A stretch of 36,282 bases of DNA from Gryganskiella cystojenkinii (taxonomy: Eukaryota; Mortierellomycota; Mortierellomycetes; Mortierellales; Mortierellaceae), in the NCBI GenBank assembly GCA_015852425.1, contig JAAAIG010000278.1, forward strand, positions 1 to 36,282, in the 5' to 3' direction. The notes under the pieces were generated by a model. That model worked only from the letters and a program-made list of their open reading frames with translations, was not told the origin of the DNA and searched no databases. Shown here piece after piece: positions 1 through 9,970 of this stretch (the stretch's first letter is position 1; the number at the start of each line of letters is the position of its first letter). Made by a program: the position numbers and the translations under genes.

Positions 1-1811
1 AGCACGACTAGTTTTAGGCTGGCAACAGCTTCTAATAGTAACGAATAAAGGGATATGAATTCTAATAATAACTTTGTAATACCCATAATACTATCCAACT
101 CTATTTTGGTTTACTATTAAATTTATTCGGGGGTTGTCTTCGAAAAGACCTTGACGCCACCGTTGCAGCGTTGAGAGTAAACTTATTCTCAGTGCATTAT
201 TCCAAGTGAAGAAAAGAAAACAGACGAAAGAGAGGGACCATCTCAATCATGGAAAGGACACGTGATGGTTTACGCGTGCATCCTTTTTTATCATTCTCTT
301 CCTTTTGCTGTCCTTCACTCGCTCCATCACCCCTCTTTTTCTTTGTAAGTTTTATCGTTCATTATGCACTACTCAATTAGCTATGTGGACAATTTTCAGT
401 CGCGGCTCTATGAGCTGCACACAGATTTAGTTCGCGGTCTGTCAGCCAGGCTGACTGTTACAACTTTTTCCGCATCAAAGCTGTTCTTTAAGTATGAATT
501 TTACTGACGAGAGATTCGCGTTTTTAGTTTTCAATAGAAATACTAGTTTCATCTCGAGCCATGCCATATCACATTGCCTGGGCTCTTGATAAAGAACAAG
601 GCGAAGAGCACGCCAACTTTCAAACCTTTGTTAGAAAATTTGGCCACACGGACAGAGGGGAAGTCAAGGTGGTAAGAGGTATATATTCAAGGCAGGGGAC
701 AAGGGACAGGGGTTCAAGGTGTGTTGACTAAGTGTCATTTCATTTCGCTTGACCTGTTGCCACTGTGGTACAAATGCGCGACAATGGTGGCAACATAGGC
801 TCGTTGCAAGCGACAAGCAATGTATGGCCGAAAACTGGATTTACAGTGTCGCTCGGAAGAGTTGGAGCTAAACAACTCAGAGTTCAAAGCCAACGGAAGA
901 TCAAAAGAGCAGGTCGAACTTCAGTAGAGGGAGAGCCTTAGGATCAATCAATCACACTGCTATCCTATTCTCTTTGCGATACCATGACAACGTGTTTGTG
1001 TCTGATCTCGCGACCAAACGCCTGCTTCGGCTCCCTGATTCCACTGCGTCATGGAAGCAAATTTCTTTCGAAACTACACTGAGGGTCCTTCTAGCCTATG
1101 TGGCATACTGCTTATTAGTAAATCTCGTCAGGGATTCAGGACTGTACAAATAGATTAATCCTCCTTTGCATGGTATAGGAGCATCTGGAAAATCTAATTG
1201 AGAGGATAGAAGAACACAGTTTGTTGCAGGAGCAACAGGAACGCACAGAGGGCCGACGGACCCTGAGAGAGAACTGCGATATGTCGAAGAGTTTTCATTT
1301 TTCAGCCCGGTCAAACTGATACAATCAAACATCTGCTATTGCATACTCTCGAAGTGCATAGTCTCCAAACGCATTTTTTTTGGTTGCATGTATAATATCT
1401 CCAAATGCATGGAAAATAGGCTGACCCAAGAGTATGCAATAGCAGAGGTTTGGCTGTAGTGAGGCAGAGGAAACTGATGTGGAGAATCAAGGCTTCTTGG
1501 ATGATCCATTTGTGAAGCCATTTTTCCTCAGTTAGCTGGCGGATCCATTCATCCAACCCTATCGAAATAAAAAGCAAAGGTTGCCCTGACTGTTTTTTTA
1601 AAATCGATTACAAAGCATATCATAGCTCTGTCTTTATTATTACATTGAGGAGAGTGTATTGACTGAGAGTCTTGTAGTTTTGTTTAGCGAAGGACGGGTA
1701 ATGAGTTACTAGGCCTGCTTGTTGTTTTTGATATGCGAGGTAATGCTTGTACTAGTTGTCTTGTGTCTCAAAAGATAAAAGAGACGAGTGTATGGGTGCG
1801 TCTTATTTACG
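1..1811. other. Gene-poor stretch
   Basis: I find no convincing coding region on either strand in these 1.8 kb. Open frames are short (under about 90 codons), low in recognisable motifs and overlap each other. The stretch contains a 7-bp-arm palindrome at 441-455 (GTCAGCCAGGCTGAC) and the strong inverted repeat at 1326-1452, listed separately. The 3' flank of the B12D gene must lie just left of 1812. A short multi-exon gene or non-coding transcript cannot be excluded. Confidence 0.5.
1326..1452. repeat. Inverted repeat, 26-bp arms, 75-nt loop
   Basis: The left arm 1326-1351 and right arm 1427-1452 are reverse complements except at two positions. The perfect 18-bp core is TCTGCTATTGCATACTCT at 1332-1349 against its complement at 1429-1446. 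The loop carries two near-identical direct repeats, TCTCCAAACGCAT (1362-1374) and TCTCCAAATGCAT (1398-1410). It could be a small foldback/MITE remnant or a transcribed hairpin. No flanking target-site duplication was obvious. Confidence 0.8.
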
Positions 1812-1985
1812 TTACTGGCGGGCACTGACATGAGCGCGGCGACGAAGATGGGGGTCGGTGGCGAGCTTGCGGAAGGCCATGTAAGTCCCACCGATTGCAG
1901 CACCGGTGACGACAGTGATCAGGGGATAGACTTCAGTAGGGGCTTTCATGCCGCGGACAGAGTTGCGAAGGAATTCAGCCAACAT
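1812..1985 (-). CDS. B12D/NDUFA4-like (MLRQ-type) small mitochondrial protein
   Basis: This is a 57-residue single-exon protein. It shows the B12D/MLRQ pattern: a short N-terminal region, the PTEVYPL motif at residues 16-22, one hydrophobic segment running through about 19-36 (LITVVTGAAIGGTYMAF) and a TDPHLRRR stretch near 43-50. Fungal members are annotated as NADH-ubiquinone reductase complex I MLRQ subunits and are related to NDUFA4, which in mammals associates with complex IV, so exact complex membership is uncertain. The start at 1985 was chosen because the family begins just before this motif. The same frame is open much further upstream, but that part has no family similarity and spans the TATA element and 5' UTR. 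Location would be the inner mitochondrial membrane. Confidence 0.8.
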   Translation of the reverse strand: MLAEFLRNSVRGMKAPTEVYPLITVVTGAAIGGTYMAFRKLATDPHLRRRAHVSARQ

Positions 1986-2090
1986 GTTTCGGGATACTGG
2001 GTGTTTTGTGTGGAGGAAAAAATGAGACAGAAAGTGGTGAAAGTTGCTGTGGATTAAGCTGTTAAGTTGCTTTGGAAGGAAAGTGGTGTT

Positions 2091-2107
2091 TGATGATGAT
2101 GATGATG
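2091..2107. repeat. (GAT)n microsatellite in the B12D 5' UTR
   Basis: TGATGATGATGATGATG on the plus strand, read as a CAT run in the B12D transcript leader, about 106 nt before its start codon. Such tracts are length-variable. Confidence 0.7.
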
Positions 2108-2132
2108 AAAGAAAGAGGAGGATGGTGAAGGG

Positions 2133-2140
2133 TTTATATA
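2133..2140 (-). promoter_or_regulatory. TATA box of the B12D-like gene
   Basis: TATATAAA on the minus strand, inside CCATATATAAACC. It lies about 150 nt upstream of the ATG at 1985, a spacing that allows a leader of roughly 120 nt that is CT- and CA-rich. No transcript evidence was available. Confidence 0.6.
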
Positions 2141-2877
2141 TGGGGGATGGGTCGTCAACCGTGATATGGCCCGACGTGAAGAGGACGACAGGCAACGGTT
2201 TCAGGCGAAGCTGTGGGTGCACTGTCCTCTTTAGGTCTATAGTTCGGACACCTCCTTCCACAAATGTAAAATCCGTTTTGAATTCTAACTCTTCTATTCC
2301 ACTGCGGCTTTGCCCACCTGAATCTCGGTTACTTCGGGTGTGTCGGTCGTCGGGCGTATCTCTCGAAATGATCTCGAGAAGACAATTTTCCAGCCCCGCA
2401 ATTTTTTGACCCACCCAACAGACGCAAACAAGATGTTTCGCATTGTGACTGCAGTCGGAACTGTTCAATTAAGGAAATCAACCCGTGTTCAATTACGTAT
2501 CAGCCCTCTTCCTTTCTCAGATACCTGGCCAACAACCAGCCAAGCTAGTAGAGGGCGATTATCACGGACAGACCAGAGGAGAGAACTGGAGGACAGCAGG
2601 ACGGCACTCTCTATTGTTATTTCATTGTCGCCATTTTGTCTTCGCGCTGCTCTGTAATCTGCTATCCGACTTCACTTTCACGCTCTGACAACATCTCGCT
2701 CTTTCTGCATTTCCTTTCTTACTCTCTCATTTTGACAATAGTCCGGAAATGAGCCAGCGGTCAAATACATAATAAGTTTTCATATTTGAACGTGTCATGC
2801 CGTGTTTCGTGATAGTGTTCTCTAGAGCAGATTTTTTTTTGAGGGGGAGTCAAAATGTTTGACAGCATAATGTTTTA

Positions 2878-4778
2878 TTACGGGAGAGACGACATTTGCT
2901 CCTCAGCTACTTGATGCACTTGTACTTGCTGTTGCGCCTGTTGCTGCTGCTGCTGCACGTGTTGTTGCACCTGCTGCTGCTGCTGTTCCTGAAATTGCTG
3001 CAGTTGTTGCAATTGAAGTTGTTGCTGATGGCGCAAGTCGTCCTGTTGTTGTTGCTGCTGTTGCTGAACCAGCTGCTGCTGCTGTTGAGCCAGCTGTTGC
3101 TGTCTCTGATGGTTACTCAACAACTCTGCCATTGTTGCCATCGACTCGGAACTCGGAAGGTTAAGCGCGCGCTGAGCCTGTTCCAATAACGGAACCATAT
3201 CTGTTCCATCAACGGTTGTATCTGTATGTGACAGAGGGAGGGGCGTAACCACGGAAAGGTCGGGATTCGTATGTGTTGAAATAGTCGAAGTGCTATTCAC
3301 AAAGATAGATCCAGCATCTATTAAATGAGCACAAAATTAAAAGAAGAGACATAAAGTGGTCAGTAATCAAACCATCAGCCCAGTAACAAAAAAACACACG
3401 TTAAGAAGTAGAATACAGAGTCAAGGAACATACCGGCATTGCTGGAAACAGGAGCCAAAGAAGACACGCCAACGCTTAGGAGCAATCCATTGCTGTTGGC
3501 GGCATTGGCGGCTTGGCTGTCACCGTTAATCAACCCGTTTTCAATCTCTGTCTGGGCGAGCAAAAACTTTCGAAGTTCTTTCACAAGCGGTAATTTCGTG
3601 GCTCCAATTTGCCCGTTTTGCAGCAAATACTCCGAGATCACATCCAGCGCGTCATTTGCTGTGGCCGCCATGACTTTCTTGACCTCTGGGCGGCGTGGAT
3701 TCGGGCTCCCAGTGGAAGTTTCCCGAGGTGAGAGCACCATATTGGCAAGCTGCAGCTGATCCTTAAGCAGCTGGTCCTTAAGGTAGGCCAGGGGAGCAGT
3801 CATCGAATTTGATCCTGCGTCCCCAGTCATTCCTTCGTTCGGGACCAACGATCGCATATCCATGAATGTGTTAGTAGGACCGGGATCGATCGTCGCACCT
3901 GGGTCGGCATCAAATGATGTAGGCACTGAGACGCCATTACTTGCAGAACGTCCGCCATTACCATTACTGTTATCTCCACCTCCACCAACTTCCATCGTGT
4001 CCTGTCCTGCATCTTCCATTTCTTCGTCATTATCGGCTTCCTCACTGTCATCCCTAGTATCCATCATGTTGTTCGATCCTCCAGCGGTACCTTGAGAGTT
4101 TATAGAGTTGACACCGGCGGTACCAAGACCACCGACTGCAGAGCTGTTGCTGTTGTTGCCACCGTTTCCCGACCTGGACTTGAACTGGCGATGTTTGATT
4201 CCGTGTCTCCTCTTGAAGCCGTGGTACCATCCAGAGGTCAATCCTAAATCTGCGTCACTGATGCCCATGCGTTCAGCAATACCCTTGGCGACCTGAGTAA
4301 TAGCAGCCTCGCTGGTAAGAGTCATGACAGGGGGTAACTGAGTCTGGTCAAAGACTGGTAGGGTACTGTTACCAGAAGCATCTGAGCCGGCGAGGCCGTG
4401 CTGTTCTTGTTGGATCTGGAGCTGCTCAAGCTCTAGGGCCTTGAGTTCCTGTACGAGGGCCTTTTCGAACTCGGGAAATTTAACGGACCGATGTCTCTTT
4501 GCAGACGGATTCAGAAGCTCGGTCGAGAGTCTTTCTGTGGCTGTGGACCGGAGTCTTGAGGCGGTGGAGAGGGAGATGGTGAGACCGAAACGAGTCTTGC
4601 AGAACTGGACGATTTCCTTGCAGGAGATGGAGTTATTGGTAGTGATGGCATTACTCGAGCCGGCATCGTCGGCATTAGCTAGTTGTTGCTGTTGCATCTG
4701 AGCTTGCTGCTGAGACTCTGTGATGAACACTGCGATCTTTCTCCGCTGAGATTCCGTCAGGGAGACGTAGTTAGGCAT
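2878..4778 (-). CDS. CENP-B/Tc5-type HTH DNA-binding protein with polyQ tail
   Basis: Two exons, complement of 4778-3434 and 3317-2878, give 594 residues. The intron 3433-3318 has a GTATGT donor and a TAG acceptor, and the frame closes. Residues about 6-88 look like a CENP-B N-terminal/Psq-like HTH (LTESQRRKIAVFI then SCKEIVQFCKTRF and a LSTASRLRS helix), interrupted by a Q- and N-rich loop at 23-50. Residues about 98-202 look like the second, Tc5/CENP-B-type HTH, with the diagnostic GWYHGFKRRHGIKHR. After that come Asn/Gly- and acid-rich linkers. There is no DDE nuclease domain, so this is a host DNA-binding protein, probably derived from a pogo/Tc5 transposase. The last ~100 residues are mostly glutamine. 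Role: likely sequence-specific transcription or chromatin factor in the nucleus; target unknown. The stop is TAA followed directly by TAA, and an AATAAA overlaps it. Confidence 0.8.
2929..3110 (-). repeat. CAG-type tract coding polyglutamine
   Basis: Interrupted CAG/CAA runs on the minus strand encode several blocks of 4-8 glutamines at the C-terminus of the CENP-B-like protein, broken by Leu, Val, Ala and His. The mix of CAG and CAA codons suggests selection for the glutamine-rich peptide rather than recent pure-repeat slippage. Confidence 0.8.
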
Positions 4779-5580
4779 GTTGGGAAGAGAGGATGAGGGA
4801 GACGGGGAGTGATGTGGACAAGCAAAACAACAGATTGAGAGGGAAGGGGGAGAGAGGGTGAGTGAGAGAGAGAGGGGGTATTTAAGCGAAAGGGGAGAGG
4901 GAAGAAGCTTGCGTTGGATGGGGCGGGGTGGTAAATATTCTTTGACGAGACAGCGTCTTTGTCTTTGTTTTGGTGTGATATTGACCGGGTAAAGAGGGAG
5001 GAGAGTGTTCACGTAAAAGCACTTTTGGGCAGAGGGAAAGGGGAGCGGGATGAAAGGGATGAAGGGATGCGTCGAATGGGAAACTTTTATTTGACTTTTT
5101 TTTCGGTCGCTGTTTTTGTAAAAAAAGTGACTTGTTTTTGACTCGATTCTTTTTTTTTTTTTCTTCAGTCGGCTGCTTGCTCTCTCGTTTCCCTCTAGTT
5201 CCTCTACGGAAACGCAAATCTTGAACCGTAGTCAACTTGCCATGTCTTTGAACGCGTGAAAGCTAGCCAGACTACAACGACTAGATGCTCCTCTGGACTG
5301 AAGCAAAGGCAAAAAAAAAACAGAGTTGGTGGATAAGAAACCGACACCGTCTCCCGGGAAAACTTTCTTTTTGTGCCACCAAAATTCTCAAATCAAAGAA
5401 GCGTCACTGCGAAAATGAACAAAAGGTCAAAAAGGCTGTTGTAAAGTCTACCTCATCACCTCATCTCTTCCCTCCTCTTCATTGCTTCCACTCCCATCAA
5501 CATCCACTCCCTTCCTTTTCCCCCATTCTCTCCGTCCATCCTCGCCATCTCCTCATTCCGACTCGCCTTCTCCATCCTTA
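4779..5580. promoter_or_regulatory. Divergent promoter region, CENP-B-like gene and coronin
   Basis: About 800 nt separate two head-to-head start codons (4778 minus, 5581 plus). The left side is purine-rich on the plus strand (GAGAGAGAG near 4866-4874), which means CT-rich in the minus-strand leader. The right side, 5450-5580, is a pyrimidine-rich tract leading to the coronin ATG. Open frames in between are low-complexity and I reject them. No clear TATA box serves coronin. Confidence 0.45.
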
Positions 5581-6717
5581 ATGTCTCGAAGACTCTTTGC
5601 CACCTTCTCAAAGTACAGGAACGCCGTTGGCCGGCCAGCTAAGCACGAGGCACGAGACTGGACCCTGCCCCAAATGTCTCTGAATAAGCGGCAGCTCTTC
5701 AAGGAAACTAACTTCCGAGTAAAACTCTCCTCGAATAGGATGCTTACACTGACCTCAAACCATCGACCAATGCCTCGACAGATTCGTGCCAACTCATCAA
5801 GGTCAGCCAGTCCTGGATCGCTTTCAAGCACACCAACGGAGGTAAAATTAATGCTGGATTTCTTTCTTGATAGTCCGACGCCACCAACTGAACACTGAAT
5901 GGATGGATCTCTTCGCTTCTAGCGATTGTTATCCTGTGCTGACGCCACTTGTTTTTTTTTGTCCTTCTCGGAACGTCATAGGGTCTCTTGGGATATTGCC
6001 CGTTGGAACCGTTGGTCGAGTCGCACAGAACGTCCATCTACTGAGCGCACACAGCTCCGGTGTCTCCGAGTGGGAGTTCAGTCCCTTTGACGCTAACTGC
6101 TTGATCACCGGTGCCGAGAACGGCGAGGTAGAGTTCTAACATCCGAACGAGGACAAGGATCCTTTCTCCCTCGCCCTACTTGTTCGACCTAACACCTGTC
6201 CTTTTATCCGCTCTTACTTTTAGATCAAAGTGTGGCGTATTTCGTCCGAGACTGACTCTACGTCAACAGAGCTTGTTATCACCGTCAACACAGGAACCGG
6301 AAAACAAGTAGAGACCATCGTCCATCACCCAACAGCCAGTGAGGTAAACCACCAGGAAAAGATGCCGTATTGTGTTATCTTCTGGGATTAGAATAGCCAT
6401 GAAAGGGGAAAGCTCATAGTCTCATTCAATCAACCGGTCATAGATTTTTGCTTCAGCTTCCAACAACATCGTTCAGGTTTGGGATATTTCTGGACTTGAA
6501 CCCGGTTCAACTCTCACTACTCCTGCTTACACTCTGACACACCCCAACGCCGTGAGCAGCATCTCCTGGAAGGCCGATGGAACATTGCTCGCCACTACCT
6601 GCAAGGATACCCGAGTCAGAGTCTTTGACATCCGCAAGCAAGAGACACCCATACAGGTATTACGAGCACCACCGGGATAATAATATGTAAAGTTTGAGAA
6701 GAGTTAGTCAGGACTGA

Positions 6718-6748
<31 letters not shown>

Positions 6749-9626
6749 TTTTTTGATACTTAACATGTAGGAAGGAGTTGGACACACTGGAAACAGACCC
6801 TCCCGTGTCGTGTGGTTGGGCGAGAAAGATCTGTTGTTCACTGTCGGATTCAACAAGATGCGCGAGCGAGAACACGCAATCTGGAGAGCAGACGACCTCA
6901 GTAAAGCGCTGGAGGTCAAACGTATGGACTCTTCCTCCAGTCTCACCCTTCCCCTCTACGATGAAGATACCTCCATCTTATTTATCCCCTCCAGAGGCGA
7001 GTCCATCATCCGCTGGATCGAGATTGCAGAGACTGCACCTTATATGACCGAGGGAACCGCTTTCCCTGCGCAGGGGTCCGTAGCAGGTGCGGCCCTGGTT
7101 CCCAAGCAGCTCATGAACGTCATGCAGACAGAAGTTGCCCGTATCTTGACTGTCACCCCCACCAGTATTTGGCCTGTCAATGTCAGCATTCCCCGAAAGG
7201 TAGAACACTTTATTAAGTTCTTCCAACAATTATCACATTTAACTATCTCAGGGACCAATTTTAATCCTAAAAACGACACTTTATATCTAATCATAGAGCT
7301 ACCTGGACTTCCATGCCGATATTTTCCCGGATACAAAGTCGACTACTGCAGGATCAACTGCATCGGCTTGGCTTGGTGGCGAGAATTGCCCAGTCCCAAA
7401 GGTATCCCTTGACCCTGGTATGGCTGGCAAGCCAGGCTGGATGCAACGTGGCTTTAGCGATAGACCTATTGCGGCCGCAGCTTCCAAGTCCACCCCTGTT
7501 GCAACGACCACCACTACTACTCCTAAGGCTGTCACTCATACTGCACCCGTGACAGCGGCAGCACCGTTGTCAGCACCTGTGGTGTCGGTGGCACCAGTTA
7601 CACCATCAGAGCCAGCAACATCAGCAGCTCCAGCATCCTCAGTATCGACATCTTCCGTCTCCGAGACTCCAAAGTCAGTGAGCGTCACAGCCGCTACACC
7701 TTCTTCTAATAGCAGTGCGTCTCAGGAAGGAGCCAAGACGATGCCAGCCGGTACCACACCTGCCCCAACCAGTCCAAAATCGACCGTTGCCTCAGTCACT
7801 CCGTCCACACCAACTACGCCTTCGCTCTCTAGACCTACCTCAACAACCGCCTCTCCAGTGGCTTTGAGATTCGCAACCCAAAAGAGCTCAAAGTTCCGAT
7901 TTCTGTCCTTTAAGCCATACCATTCCAGCCAACAGTTTGAAAACATTCAGGGCTTGAGCATCAGCACTGCGCCAGAGTGTAACTTGATCGAGGTATGTTG
8001 ATCACATCATGGGAGGCTCTCTAGATTATAGTTCGGTATCGTTGCTAATCAGGCTATTCGCCTTTATTTTAATTTCATGTTGTAAAAGGTCAACTCTAAA
8101 TTTTTGGCGTTGCCACTTCACGGAACAGGAGGGCGTGTCGGAATCCTCAAGAGATCCGAGCCCGGTCGTATCGGTTCTTCTGTTCCTTACCTTGTTTGTG
8201 CGTCTGATCTGTGCGGTTTCAAGTTTGATCCCTTCAACCCCAATCTGTTGGTCACTAGCTCGGATGATACCAAGATCAAGGGATGGGCTGTCCCCGAAGA
8301 CGGACTTGATAAGGAGAACCCTGTGACCAAGCCGGATTGGACCCTGAGCTCACCTACGATGGACAAGATCTCCCTGATCATATTCCACCCAAGGGCAAGG
8401 GATGTTTTGCTCTCTGCCTCGATGGATCGGGATGACCCCACGATCCGTCTTTGGGACCTCAAGTCGCAAAAGGAGAGACTCGCCATCAAGGGTCACAAGG
8501 ACGTGATCTTTAGTTGTGCCTTCAACCATCAGGGCACCAAAATCGTATCGGTCTGCAGGGATAAAAAGATAAGGGTCTGGAGTGCCATCACCGGCGAGTT
8601 ATTGCATGAAGGGCCAAACCACGACAGTCTCCGATCTTGCCGAGTCCTTTGGTTGGGAGAATCGGATGTGGTTGCAAGTGTCGGCTTTGGAAGGTAAGAC
8701 AAGGGGCGAATCAAACTAGTGTTTTCGAGAATGGATTCTCAGGAATGCTCTGTATTGACCAGCAATTCTTTTTTATCACTTGATCTCACAGGGGAAGTCA
8801 GCGCGAGATTCTTTTGTTCGATGCCAATGATCTAAAGCGCGGACCGATTGATTCCAAGAAGATGGATACCTCTCCAGGCGTTCTCGTGCCCCACTATGAC
8901 GCCGATAACTCTGTACTCGGCATCTCTGCTCGTGGAGATCGTGTGATGCGGCACTTTGAGATTGTTTTAGAGAACAAGGACAATCTTGGACCGGGCAAGA
9001 CCATGTTTGTGGATGTTGCTAATCTGGAGCAGGGGTCTCTTCAACAGGATGTGGCGTATGTGCCCAAGAAGTACTGTGATGTTAAGCAAATTGAACTTGC
9101 GAAGATGTATCGTTTGACGTACAACAGCGTCGAGGTCATTCAGGTTTCTGTTCCCCGAAACAAACGCGAGTTCTTTCAAGACGATCTTTTCCCCGACACT
9201 GTCGATGTGGAGAAGCCGACCATGGAGGCCGAGGAATTCTTTTCTGGCACAGGTCTGGACCGAGTACCTCAACGACTTTCTCTTTGTCCCTCGGATATGC
9301 AGTCGCGTAAGTTTTTGAGTTTTTATTATGGAGTGCCGTCTGGTAACATAGACGATGCGCAAGATATTAACAAGTCTTTCAACGTTTTCCACGCTTTCTT
9401 TTTTTAACATACAGTTGCTGAACACAACAACTTGACTGCCGTGGCTCCTCAGCAGGGCGGAAACTCTCTTGACAAGTTCTTGCAGGGCAAGCAGCAGGTC
9501 GCAGAGGATGAGAGGAAGCGTCTGGCTATGGAGCGAATGTTTGAAAATGCCAAAGAGTCCAAGGCAGATCGCGATACTCTTGTTCCTGATACTGGTATTA
9601 TCGACGAGGACGAATGGGACGATTAA
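5581..9626 (+). CDS. Coronin-7-type tandem coronin (actin regulator)
   Basis: Ten exons: 5581-5649, 5739-5841, 5982-6127, 6224-6343, 6444-6656, 6771-7199, 7297-7992, 8089-8693, 8792-9306 and 9415-9626, giving 1035 residues. The first coronin unit begins with the signature SKYRNAVGRPAKHE and has WD-type strands (VKVWRI-like IKVWRIS, IVQVWDISG, VRVFDIRK). A Pro/Ser/Thr/Ala-rich linker covers about 418-550. The second unit begins SKFRFLSFKPYHSS near 555 and has IKGWAVP, IRLWDLKS and IRVWSA strands. The tail ends IIDEDEWDD, the acidic, Trp-containing type that binds Arp2/3 in coronin-7/POD-1 proteins. There is no C-terminal coiled coil, unlike short coronins. Role: actin dynamics and vesicle traffic in the cytoplasm, by family. 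The first intron appears to use a GC donor. A 26-nt poly-T tract sits in the fifth intron. Confidence 0.92.
6721..6746 (+). repeat. Poly-T tract in coronin intron 5
   Basis: Twenty-six consecutive T in the intron 6657-6770, ahead of the acceptor at 6768-6770. It probably forms the polypyrimidine tract and is likely to be length-variable or miscalled in assemblies. Confidence 0.85.
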
Positions 9627-9970
9627 GGAAGAAAGGGAGGGTATGTTCCTCACTGCAAACTATTTTTCCTCAAAATAAAAAAAAAATGACGCTCGTGCCC
9701 ATGCTGCGGTCGAGGCAAATACTGGCGCTCAGCCCCTTAATTACACCATGGGAAAGGTGGCACACGACTCCTGTCCTTTGGTCCATTGGGGCAATTTCTC
9801 ATCCGTCTTTTTCTTCTTTTTTTTTCTTTCATTCTCTCTCTCCCTCTTTCTCCTTCTCATCGACATCTCTTCCTCCCCTTTCAGTGATTCACCCTCACCG
9901 TTTACTTTTCACCTTTTTTTTATTTTCCTCTAAAACCTTTTCCCTCAAAGACATTCCCAGATCGCTCTCA
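9627..9970. promoter_or_regulatory. Coronin 3' end and promoter of the Nudix fusion gene
   Basis: The 344 nt between two plus-strand genes hold an AATAAA at 9674-9679, 48 nt after the coronin stop, a plausible poly(A) signal. A long T/C-rich tract (about 9806-9950) follows just before the next start codon. An inverted CCAAT (ATTGG) occurs near 9784. Confidence 0.4.

Larger units (their letters stand above)
1986..2877. other. Intergenic: B12D promoter and 3' flank of the CENP-B-like gene
   Basis: The left part is the 5' UTR and promoter of the minus-strand B12D gene. The right part is downstream of the CENP-B-like gene. Open frames here (for example 2044-2409 and 2340-2657 on the plus strand) show no domain signal and overlap the promoter, so I do not call them genes. 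Confidence 0.5.

Noticed and set aside
1812..2468. 218-residue extended minus-strand frame ending in the B12D protein
   Set aside because: The N-terminal 161 residues have no family similarity and run through the TATA box and CT-rich leader; the family is about 60 residues long, so the ATG at 1985 is the start.
5719..5738. GT-AG intron of 20 nt in coronin as an alternative to the GC donor
   Set aside because: Phase-compatible, but far below the size a fungal spliceosome handles, and it would insert 23 unconserved residues into the coronin N-terminus.
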